A DNA stretch of 64,000 nucleotides from contig NZ_JAMPJU010000002.1 of assembly GCF_025840185.1 (NCBI RefSeq), positions 124,001 to 188,000 on the forward strand. Reading direction: 5' to 3'. The notes beneath the pieces were generated by a model. The model was not told the origin of the DNA and searched no databases. It worked only from the letters and a program-made list of their open reading frames with translations. Numbering within the stretch: the first letter of the stretch is position 1; each line of letters begins with the position of its first letter. The position numbers and the translations under genes were made by a program. The DNA is from Brenneria izbisi. Lineage in GTDB: Bacteria > Pseudomonadota > Gammaproteobacteria > Enterobacterales > Enterobacteriaceae. Below, one piece after another: positions 27,887-35,832 of this stretch.

Positions 27887-28345
27887 TTATCTATAGATTA
27901 TTAGAAGAGCGCTACCACAGAGTATTAGCATGACAGAGACAAGATCCAGTAAGGAAAAGCGGCATTTAATAACGCCAAACCACCCTCGCAGATCGGATAA
28001 CAGGCCAAAAATTATCTGCCCGGTAAGCATCAACCCCAGCGTTCCGGCGAGTTCCAACGGGCTATTTACGGCAATTGCGGCCAGAAACACGGTAAGCGCG
28101 CCAGGAATCCCACCCAGGTAACTCCAATGCGGCGGCTTGCCTTGCGTAGAATGGGAGTGGGCGGTTTGCACCTTACCAAACCGCATCATCAGTACCCAGG
28201 CAACGATAGCGCCAGATCCATGAGCAAACCAAGAGGCTATCAGTGGGGAATTCCATGTTGAGAGGTAGCTGTTGGTCGTGATCATGGTCGTTAATAACAC
28301 GCCCGCGCCTACAGCCAGCAAAAAAATACTGCCCGTGTTACGCAT
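27887..28345 (-). CDS. YdcZ-type (DUF606) DMT family transporter, first half
   Basis: Paralogue of the next gene, also 152 residues with five helices (IFLLAVGAGVLLTTMITTN, SWFAHGSGAIVAWVLMM, WSYLGGIPGALTVFLAAIAV, LLDLVSVMLILCGSALLIIY). The shared YLGG-GAL motif in both halves supports common ancestry and a dimeric carrier. It is transcribed divergently from the LysR gene, 104 bases away. Efflux of a small metabolite or drug is the usual family role, and the actual substrate is not known. Confidence 0.8.
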   Translation of the reverse strand: MRNTGSIFLLAVGAGVLLTTMITTNSYLSTWNSPLIASWFAHGSGAIVAWVLMMRFGKVQTAHSHSTQGKPPHWSYLGGIPGALTVFLAAIAVNSPLELAGTLGLMLTGQIIFGLLSDLRGWFGVIKCRFSLLDLVSVMLILCGSALLIIYR

Positions 28346-28449
28346 AACTTAAATACTCCTGAATAATTTAGTGATATCTTAGAAAAAAACGAAATTTGGT
28401 ATAACCCTGTTCATAAGAAACACATTGTTTACAAGAAGTTGACAAAATA

Positions 28450-29364
28450 ATGGATAATTTCGCAACAATTCCGTTTTTCATTGCCGTAGTTGAAACAGGC
28501 AGTTTCTCCGGCGCAGCAAAAAAACTGGCGGTGACTAAGTCAGCGGTTAGCAAACGAATCAGCCAGTTTGAAGACGAGCTCGGCATTAGATTGCTAAATA
28601 GAACCACGCGGAAAATCAGCCTGACAGAAGCGGGGTTGAAATATTATGAATATGCCAGGGCCGCCAATTTACTAATGAGAGAAGGACAGGACGCCATATC
28701 CAAAATGCAGGGTAAGGCACAGGGGCTCTTAAGGATTTCCGTCCCGATGGCGTTCGGCAGACTGCATATCTCTCCGCTTATTCCCGAATTTCTACGACAA
28801 AATCCTCAAATTGAACTGCACATGTCAATGGATGACAATATGGTGGATTTAGTCGGTGAGGGATTTGATATGGGGATCCGCATCGGACAGCTTAATGACT
28901 CTTCTCTTATCGCCCGTCAATTATCCCCATGCACCAGTGTTCTTTGTGCCTCTCCCCTTTATCTTGAAAAGCACGGCACGCCTCATACTCTGGATGATTT
29001 AAATCAGCACAATTGTATTCTTTACTCGTATTACCGTGGCGGTGCGACCTGGACTTTTAATAGCTCGTATGGACAGGAACGCTTTTTTCCCCGAGGAAAC
29101 TATAAGGTGAACAACAGTGAGGTTTTATATGAGGCGCTTCTGGCTGGCATCGGTATTTGTCAAATGCCGAAATTCATCATCGGCCCGGCGTTGGACGATG
29201 GCCGGCTTGTTCCCTTGCTACCCGATTACCAACTCCCGCAACATAATATTTTCGCGGTTTATCCGCAGAGGCGCTTTATGCCGGAAAAAATGCGTCTATT
29301 ACTCACATTTTTTTTAAAATGTTTCAATGAGAACTCGGAATACAGGAAACGTTATGAAAACTAA
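28450..29364 (+). CDS. LysR-family transcriptional regulator
   Basis: 304 residues. The N-terminal helix-turn-helix (FIAVVETGSFSGAAKKLAVTKSAVSKRISQFEDELGIRLLNRTTR) is of the large YafC/DsdC-like LysR subgroup with the effector domain following (LRISVPMAFG, GIRIGQL, LCASPLYLEKHGTP). It faces away from the YdcZ-type transporter pair, the usual arrangement for a LysR regulator and its target. The effector is unknown. Confidence 0.9.
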   Translation: MDNFATIPFFIAVVETGSFSGAAKKLAVTKSAVSKRISQFEDELGIRLLNRTTRKISLTEAGLKYYEYARAANLLMREGQDAISKMQGKAQGLLRISVPMAFGRLHISPLIPEFLRQNPQIELHMSMDDNMVDLVGEGFDMGIRIGQLNDSSLIARQLSPCTSVLCASPLYLEKHGTPHTLDDLNQHNCILYSYYRGGATWTFNSSYGQERFFPRGNYKVNNSEVLYEALLAGIGICQMPKFIIGPALDDGRLVPLLPDYQLPQHNIFAVYPQRRFMPEKMRLLLTFFLKCFNENSEYRKRYEN

Positions 29365-29523
29365 CTTGTTCCGCAGAAAAAATTAAATCACTGCGGGTCT
29401 AGTCAATATTTCCGTATCCTTTATGCACACGCCCCTAACAATACCAAAATCCACAACGTCAAGCCTTCCAATAAACCCTTTAAATTAACAGATTGTCATG
29501 CGGGTTAAACCCAGCATCATCAT

Positions 29524-30111
29524 TTAAAGCCCAGTAAACGCCTCAATGGGCGACTTACCGTGAGACGCGAGGAAATCCAGCATGGTAAATTCATGCACAA
29601 TGGCGTCATTCGTCGCGGTGGCATAAAATGGCGCAAGGTCGCCAGCAAGCAAATTCTGATATTGTTGTCTTAATGCTGTATTCTACTGCATAGCCACCCA
29701 GCCCTGAACAGGCGCCTTACCTTCACCTGGGTTATCGGATTGCGCGACTAAACCACCATGATATTGTGGCTCCTGCTGCAAGTAGAGTGGAATATTCCTG
29801 GCATCAGGGTCAAAAAATCGATCCTGGATCTGGATGAATAGTTTCTTGTTCATTGTATTGAGTATTGAAAGATCTTTTTCTATTACGGAAAAGTCATACT
29901 CTCCTTTGGATTTTTCCAATTTTTTCCACGTATAAACAATCTGTACGCCGTCAATATCTGGTCGCATAAGCAATGAATGCAAGGTTTCCAGTTGGCCGTA
30001 AGAGGTGTAAAGATAATTTTGGGGCGTAGTTGCCTGCACGTCGCTGAAACCAGATAAAAGAAACCAAATCGACATCATAATAATCCGCATAGCCGCACCT
30101 GTAATCGTCAT
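29524..30111 (-). pseudogene. Truncated exported glycoside hydrolase with amber stop
   Basis: A 142-codon frame (29683-30111) starts with a signal peptide (IIMMSIWFLLSGFSDVQA) and then shows a TIM-barrel glycosidase N-terminus of the GH5/GH42 kind (VQIVYTWKKLEKSKGEYDFS). It stops at a TAG (29683-29685) after GWVAMQ. The same frame then runs on for 52 sense codons to a TAA at 29524 (NTALRQQYQ ... SPIEAFTGL), a segment I do not recognise and which does not look like the rest of the barrel. The full enzyme would need some 250 more residues, so this is a remnant, perhaps joined to another gene's tail by a deletion. Confidence 0.6.
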
Positions 30112-30579
30112 GAAAATCAGTATGATTAACAGTATCAGACAACAATGTCTGTTCTTAAAGCGTAGCAGCGCCGGGCACCATTACCGGCAAAATATCTCAG
30201 CGACTAAATTTGGCAGGACAAGCATTTACCTGAAATAACGAAAAGATCAGCACCGTTACGGTTGGTCAGGCATCAGTAATACCTGACCAATAACAATAGA
30301 AAGAAAAGGATCAGTCTGGCGGGCGCGACACATGCCCCGCGGCGACCTGATTAGCCTTGGCAACTGCCTGCGCCATAAGCAAATAATCAATTTGAGAAGC
30401 TATTCACGAAATTGTCCAAACAGACGGATGAAGATCGGGAAAGAGATGGAGATAGGGATGGTGATTAGTGATGGTGGAACGTTGAGCAATATGACGCCGT
30501 TGCCGTTTTAGCGGCCTCGCCCGGCATCATGAAACCGATAAGGGAGAGGCCGATGAACCAATATGGCTATAACCTGAGA
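30112..30579. other. Gene-free stretch with one hairpin
   Basis: 468 bases with no convincing gene. A 9-bp hairpin (ttggtcagg / cctgaccaa, 11-base loop) is at 30262-30290, possibly a transcript end. Otherwise I see nothing. Confidence 0.45.
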
Positions 30580-31554
30580 TCAGCGGGATGCTTTATTAAG
30601 CACGCTATTGATAGCGGTCGCCAGTTCATTAATCTCGAATTTTGCCACATAAGCATCTGCGCCCACATTACGCACATGATCCTCGTTGGCGCTGCCGGAC
30701 AGCGAAGAATGAATGATCACCGGGATATTTTTCAGAAATTCATCGCGTTTAATATTACGCGTCAGCGTAAAACCATCCATTTCCGGCATTTCCAAATCGG
30801 TTAACACAAACCCGATTTTATCCGAAATCGGTCGACCTTCCGCTTGTGCGGCCTGTGCTATCGCCTTGATTTTATTCCAGGCCTCCTGTCCGGTCACATG
30901 CATACTGTAGGGAAGCGACATCATATTCAGCCCCTGTTCAAGGAGCGAACGGGCAACTTTTGAATCTTCCGCCACAATAGCGATCGCCCCCGGTTTCATC
31001 GGGTATGTTTTCTCTTGTGCGTTCTCGATCCGAATATCACGATCAACCGGTATGATGTCATGCAGAATTTGTTCAACGTCCAGAACCAGCGCCAGACGAT
31101 TACTCGCTTTATCGTTGTCAAGCCGCGCAATACTCGTGATATAACTGCTGCTCACGCCCGCCTCCGCAGCAAGCACCTGACTCCAGTCAAGGCGAACGAT
31201 ATCGTCCACGGATTCCACCGCAAAAGCCTGAGTGCTGCGCGCATATTCCGTCACAAGGAGAATGTTGAGCCCGGTGGCCGGTACACAGCCCGCCGCCGCC
31301 GGAAGATCGATGACAGGGATGATTTGTCCACGGATATTCACCATACCAAGCATAGGAGATTTCATCCCTGCCGCCTTAGTTAACGCTGGCATAGGCACAA
31401 TTTCGCGAAGCTTAAACACATTGATACCGAACAACTCAGATTGTTCATCATTTGACGCGGATGGTGCAGAACCCAATCGGAACAATAAGAGTTCAAACTT
31501 ATTAGCAGAGGTGAGGTTGGTTCTCTCCTCAATATCTTTTTGAAAATTATCCAT
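30580..31554 (-). CDS. cheV: Chemotaxis coupling protein CheV
   Basis: 324 residues: a CheW-like domain (about 15-165, with LFGINVFKLREI, MLGMVNIRGQIIPVIDL, DDIVRLDW) fused to a response-regulator receiver (about 185-320). The receiver has the acidic pair in VAEDSK, the phospho-acceptor Asp in VLTDLEMPEMDGF, Ser in IHSSLS and Lys in AYVAKF. CheV couples receptors to CheA and adapts through phosphorylation. It is not in a che operon here, as is common for cheV in Enterobacterales. It could serve the chemoreceptor at 1-3 kb among others. Confidence 0.93.
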   Translation of the reverse strand: MDNFQKDIEERTNLTSANKFELLLFRLGSAPSASNDEQSELFGINVFKLREIVPMPALTKAAGMKSPMLGMVNIRGQIIPVIDLPAAAGCVPATGLNILLVTEYARSTQAFAVESVDDIVRLDWSQVLAAEAGVSSSYITSIARLDNDKASNRLALVLDVEQILHDIIPVDRDIRIENAQEKTYPMKPGAIAIVAEDSKVARSLLEQGLNMMSLPYSMHVTGQEAWNKIKAIAQAAQAEGRPISDKIGFVLTDLEMPEMDGFTLTRNIKRDEFLKNIPVIIHSSLSGSANEDHVRNVGADAYVAKFEINELATAINSVLNKASR

Positions 31555-31974
31555 GCTTTCCTCAATGCGAATAATTATTAATGTACGGTAACAGGCGACA
31601 TTCGCGATGCGAGCAGAATACGGGCTGGCATCGGCTCCCTCACTGTTCGCGATCAGTAGTTCCCTTCAAATCTTATCCACCGCCAAACAGCGTTGCTATG
31701 CTCAGCCAAGCGATCACATAAACGTGATCATCGTGTATCTCAACGTTGATCATTTTTTGTTATCGGCAGCATGTGATGATTTCATGACATCAAAAATCAC
31801 CAATAAATCAGCTTTAGCATAGATAACAGTATAAGACGCATAGCAGGTAATGCAGAGAAAACCTGTGATTCTCCTTCCACGATGGGTAAGCGAACATCAG
31901 GTCATAAGGAAGAGATTTCTCACTGATATGCCAAAACCGCCAGAAAATCAGGGCAAGCGCGATTTTTTATTCTA
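31555..31974. other. Gap upstream of cheV
   Basis: 420 bases between the recombinase remnant and cheV. No gene seen. It contains one FliA-like -10 element, listed separately. Confidence 0.45.
31760..31767 (-). promoter_or_regulatory. Possible FliA (sigma-28) -10 element for cheV
   Basis: The minus strand reads gccgataa, an exact sigma-28 -10 box, about 205 bases before the cheV start. The -35 part upstream (tgaaatca-like) is a poor match to taaagttt, so the call is tentative. Confidence 0.35.
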
Positions 31975-32376
31975 TCACGGCGGGTATTTCGCCGACAGAA
32001 TGCGCGAGGTATGTAACATCCGCAGAATATGCATTTCGTTTATCTTTCGTTTCAGCGCATAGATAATGTCGTTACCGCTGAGGCTGTCCGTTTCACCGCG
32101 TTGCAGCGCATTCCATGCCGGCACAACCTGTTCCTGCAACCATTTCTCCACCGCATTATCACGTGCCAGTAGCGCCAGCACCCACATTCCCACCGGCACC
32201 ACCCGGTCTTTTCGTCTCTTTCCCTGTCTTACAACCAGCCCGCCGCGCCCCATGTCCACGTCAACTAACAGCAGATTCGCCAGTTCCGAACGCCTCAGCC
32301 CGATGCTCCACAGAATTTCCAGCACCGCTGCGGTTTCCTCCACGCCCGCCATTACCCTGAGCGGCAAGTGACTCAC
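31975..32376 (-). pseudogene. Chimeric remnant: tyrosine recombinase fused to ParD-like antitoxin tail
   Basis: 133-codon frame. The first 55 or so residues match the start of a tyrosine recombinase catalytic domain (EILWSIGLRRSELANLLLVDVD ... VRQGKRRKDRVVPVG), with the first catalytic Arg, but the later HxxR and Tyr are missing. From about residue 70 the text changes to VEKWLQEQVVPAWNALQRG, which looks like a ParD-type antitoxin C-terminus. No toxin follows. It is most likely scar tissue of an integron or island end joined to a toxin-antitoxin remnant. Confidence 0.55.
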
Positions 32377-32393
32377 TTCAGCGGGATTTACCG

Positions 32394-32606
32394 CCGGGAC
32401 GTTTTTCGGGGGGGATTGCCCCCCGTCTGGATGAGGATACCGATATCGCCACGCTGATGGCAGAACTCGACGGCCACGACAGCGAGGGTGCGGACTGGAT
32501 ACGCGATAACGGCGAACTGACTCTGGCGGGCGACTGGCTGACCCGCTGCGGCTTGCTCGGCCAGTCGTTAAATATTGAACTGCTGCCCGGTAAGATGATT
32601 ATTTAG
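32394..32606 (+). pseudogene. SymE-type toxin remnant 1
   Basis: About 70 codons open to the TAG at 32604-32606. The end reads ELTLAGDWLTRCGLLGQSL then NIELLPGKMII, the AbrB-fold C-terminus of SymE-type toxins (L-GxWLeeaGf--G--v-v-v--G-l-i). The N-terminal part is missing or in another frame. It points toward the Rhs module and is followed by a strong hairpin. SymE genes often neighbour rhs loci. Confidence 0.55.
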
Positions 32607-32642
32607 GCGGAGCGAAGAATTATGCTGGCGTAATAATAAAAT

Positions 32643-32678
32643 AGCCGGAAGGATCATTAGATCACTTCCGGCTTTTTT
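32643..32678. terminator. Bidirectional hairpin, copy 1
   Basis: Stem agccggaag / cttccggct enclosing gatc-atta-gatc, with T6 on the plus strand; the minus strand serves the barstar-like gene that stops at 32681. It is repeated almost exactly at 35463-35497. Confidence 0.85.
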
Positions 32679-32680
32679 AG

Positions 32681-33049
32681 TTAGCTAATAAAAAAAACAA
32701 CCGACTTTCCTTCACTCTCAAAATAAGAAAAGTTATCAGAAAGTACATCCAGTAAAATATGATAGCTCTTACTGTCATTTCTGAGAGCTTTATTAAGATC
32801 CACTAAAAATACACATGCCTTATCACTTTCAAGTAAGTCCAGACCACCAAAAATAGAATCAGAAAAAGCATCAAAATTGCATCTACTATACAATGGTGGA
32901 TCTAGAGGTAGAGATTTTTTTATTTCATCAAAGACATCATATATATTTTTCGCTTGACTGAAATAGGCATTAATTATCACATACCCATTTCCTTCATACT
33001 CATCAACTAGTGCATCCAGTTCATTTGTTTGGAAAAAATTCAAAGACAT
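32681..33049 (-). CDS. Barstar-like immunity protein
   Basis: 122 residues, acidic. The order is that of barstar-family inhibitors: VIINAYFSQAKNIYDVFDEIKKSLPL near 22-50, then NFDAFSDSIFGGLDLL, then a C-terminal strand (KSVVFFIS). It starts one base after the stop of a barnase-like toxin, so the pair fits toxin and cognate inhibitor. The gene is AT-rich compared with the Rhs core next door, typical for swapped toxin-immunity cassettes. Confidence 0.8.
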   Translation of the reverse strand: MSLNFFQTNELDALVDEYEGNGYVIINAYFSQAKNIYDVFDEIKKSLPLDPPLYSRCNFDAFSDSIFGGLDLLESDKACVFLVDLNKALRNDSKSYHILLDVLSDNFSYFESEGKSVVFFIS

Positions 33050-33050
33050 A

Positions 33051-35256
33051 TCATCTAATCCTTACAAAGGATGGGTTTCCTGAATCACCGTAATGCGTCC
33101 ATGTATAATATGTTTCACCCGTATTGCTATTAACAACAACTCGCCGTGCACCTGCTCCGCTTACACCGGGACCAGGATCTACTCGATACTCTCTATACGG
33201 AGAATTTGCACCACTTCCACCGGGTAGTTCACCTTGATGATTTTTAAACGTAGTTCCCCATTTTCTTCCAAGAGCTCCAGCAGGTTTATCTCCATTATCA
33301 ATATGTCCTAGCGTTCTATTTACAGCGGCTTCTTCCGCAGCAGGTAGAGAGCCTGGAGTGATCGTCGCAGGATTAGCTCCTTTGGATAATTTTGCAGCCT
33401 CTTCAGCCGAATACCCTTGTGAGCGATAGTCTTTATACCTTTCATACCTAGCTTGACAAACGGATCTTGCCAACCCCAGTGGATCACAGAACTCTAAAGG
33501 ATTTGTGACATATGATTGAGGCCTTATCCCGCCGTGTAACCCTATCGGGTCCGGCGATATATACTGCTGAATACCCTCCGCATCATAATAACGATGCCGG
33601 TTATAGTAAAGCCCTGTTTCCGTATCGTATATCTGCCCCTGATAGCGCAGGTCGCAGTACACCTCCTCGTTCGCCGCATCGCCCAGATAACGCCTCAGCG
33701 GAAGGGGGATTTTGTCCTCGCGATGCGCGCCCCATAACCCCTGCTCGCCCCGCCAGTGAACCTGGCCGGATTCACTGCATAACTCCCGCGCCGTCCCCGT
33801 CAGGTCCGTCACGATATAGTGCAGCCGCGTCGTCCCCTCCTTTGACTCCACCTGCGCCAGCGGACGAAAACTTCCCGGCTCGTACACCCACTGCACTTCC
33901 CGTGCCGCTGAACCGTCTGCCCGGTACTGCTGCTGACCTATCAGCTGGTCACCGTCCCAGCGGTAACTCACCCGTGCTACCGCCTGCGCCGACGGCACCT
34001 GGCCCTCCCGCACCTTACTGACTCTGCGACCAAACGCATCGTAACGATAGCGCCAGCGCTCGCCGCCCGGCAACAAGACCCGCACCAGCCGGTCCTGCAC
34101 GTCCCACTCGTATCGCGTTTCCTTCACCCGGAAACCCGCCCGCAATGTCCGTTTCTCCACCAGACGCCCACACTCGTCATACCGGTATTGCGTATCGCCG
34201 CGCTCGACCACCCGGCCCGCCGCATCATACCGCGCCGACCACTGCACCGCCGCCTCCGCAACCGACAGCGTCTCGCCTTTCCCCGGCGCTATCCCGGCGA
34301 TTTCACACAGGTTCTACTCGCTGTCGTAACCAAACAGCCGCGCCTGACGCCGCTTCCCTTGCGCCCGTCGCTCCGCCGTCACCTGACCCGTGCCGTTCAG
34401 CCTGAATGCCTGCTCGCCCCAGTGACTGTCGCTGATGCCCGTCAGCCGGTCCAGCACATCATACTGATAGCGGCGCTCCAGCACGTCGTTCACGCCCTCC
34501 AGCGCCTGATGCCGCAGCAACCCGTTCGGACTCCACGCCTGACGCAGGGAAAATCCAGCCTCGTTGCTTCTGCGCTGCTCCTGACCCGATGCCGTGTGGC
34601 TGAACTTCAGCGGCTGATGCGCGCCGATGCCCAGCGCCGACAACCGTCCCGACGACCACGACAGCCGCAGCGGAGCCAGCACGCCCTCCACCACCGACCG
34701 CTGCCCGCCCGCGTCGTAGCCGCTGTGGACGGCTTCACCGTTGACCCGCTCCGCCGTCACCTGACCAGCCCGGTTATAGGCGTACTCCACCACCGCATCC
34801 GGGCTGGCCGCCCTGACCAGCCGACCGGCCATATCATACGCCAGCGTCGTGACGCCCTCGGTTGTCCCGTCCGCTTTCAATGTCGTGAGCGTCGTCACTC
34901 GCCCTGCCGCATCATGCGCGTACCGTATCGTGCTGCCGTCCGGAGCGACACGCTGCGTCATCCGACCCGCCGCATCATACACGTAGCGATACAACCGACC
35001 GTCGTAATGCCGCTCTTCACTCAGACGCCCGCAGTGGTCAAAGCGATACTGCCACTCCCGCCCCTGACTGTTTGTCACACCGGCAAACTCGGCTTCCGCA
35101 TTATAGTGGTAGCGCACCGTCGCACCCAGCGGGTCCGTGGCCGTCAGCAGGTTATCGAACGCTCCGTAACGGAACTGATAACGCTGGCCCAGCGCGTCGG
35201 TTACCGTCGTCAGATTACCTTCCACGTCGTAACCAAACCGGGTTTCGCTGCCGTCT
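33051..35256 (-). pseudogene. Orphan Rhs tip with barnase-like toxin, broken by amber codon
   Basis: C-terminal half of an Rhs core (YD repeats, [40 protein letters not shown] core end, DPLGL) followed by a 137-residue toxin. The toxin matches microbial RNases of the barnase/N1 family: [14 protein letters not shown], catalytic Glu in YREYRV, Arg in GARRVVV and His in WTHYGD, ending SFVRIR. The core is nearly identical to that of the complete Rhs. One base change turns CAG (Gln) into TAG at 34314-34316. Homology to the full copy stops abruptly at 35256. It has no promoter or N-terminus of its own, so it is probably silent donor material for swapping tips, though GTG-initiated expression of the toxin part (from 34247) cannot be excluded. 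Confidence 0.82.
33541..35256 (-). repeat. Rhs core repeat, orphan copy
   Basis: 1716 bases aligned without gaps to 36362-38077 (constant offset 2821), with scattered, mostly synonymous changes. Long identical runs would allow homologous exchange of toxin tips. Confidence 0.9.
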
Positions 35257-35286
35257 GTCAACGCCATTGAGTAGCGGAACAGGTGA

Positions 35287-35436
35287 CACGCCCCGCATAA
35301 TGGTAAATCCAACCCGCCCTCTGCCATCAACCTCAAAGGCCGCTGGCTGGAAGAGTGTGGCTTTATCACCGGGATGCCCGTCACCGTTACAGTGGAGCGG
35401 GGCAGGATTATTATTGAGACGCAGATTAATTTTTAG
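35287..35436 (+). pseudogene. SymE-type toxin remnant 2
   Basis: Fifty codons open after a TGA at 35284, ending at TAG 35434-35436. Translation [17 protein letters not shown] then [17 protein letters not shown] is a clear SymE C-terminal AbrB-like fold. The N-terminal third is missing: it was cut where the Rhs repeat begins. The orientation is opposite to rhs. Confidence 0.68.
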
Positions 35437-35462
35437 CGGTTGACCAACAGTTAAAAATAAAA

Positions 35463-35497
35463 AGCCGGAAGGATCGTTAGATCGCTTCCGGCTTTTA
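35463..35497. terminator. Bidirectional hairpin, copy 2
   Basis: Stem agccggaag / cttccggct around gatc-gtta-gatc, the same module as at 32643. It sits between SymE remnant 2 and the immunity gene of the complete Rhs. Confidence 0.82.
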
Positions 35498-35500
35498 TTC

Positions 35501-35830
35501 TTAATAGGAGCTAATAATATCTCTTATATTGGATATAAATTCCCTATTATTTAAAACATCATCATCAAAGACCAAAGATAGATTACCCAGTAGGTCTTCA
35601 AATTCAAAAAATTTATCTTCTAAAAAATAATCCATCGTCGCTATAAAGTCGCTTCTTTCTTTATCAGAAAAAGAAAGATACTCATCTTTAAGTAAGAGAT
35701 CACAAGCTTTTCTTAAATCATGTTTACTATTGACATCTAGACCCGACAACAAAGAGACATCAGAATCAACAACATAATTCGCATCAAAAACCTTAAGTAA
35801 ACTTTCCAATATAAAAACATTTCTTTTCAT
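35501..35830 (-). CDS. Putative immunity protein for the Rhs toxin
   Basis: 109 residues from the ATG at 35830, two bases after the rhs stop and with a ggggtt ribosome site; a start five codons earlier would overlap rhs. It is acidic and helical-looking (KACDLLLKDEYLSFSDKERSDFI, FLEDKFFEFEDLLG), with no recognisable family. Position directly after a polymorphic toxin, small size and low GC make immunity its likely role. Confidence 0.7.
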   Translation of the reverse strand: MKRNVFILESLLKVFDANYVVDSDVSLLSGLDVNSKHDLRKACDLLLKDEYLSFSDKERSDFIATMDYFLEDKFFEFEDLLGNLSLVFDDDVLNNREFISNIRDIISSY

Positions 35831-35832
35831 AC

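Noticed and set aside
30400..30520. Short minus-strand frame rich in Ile/Pro/Phe before a stop, faintly like the end of a FliP/SctR membrane protein
   Set aside because: Only about 30 residues, no start, and surrounding frames do not continue the similarity.
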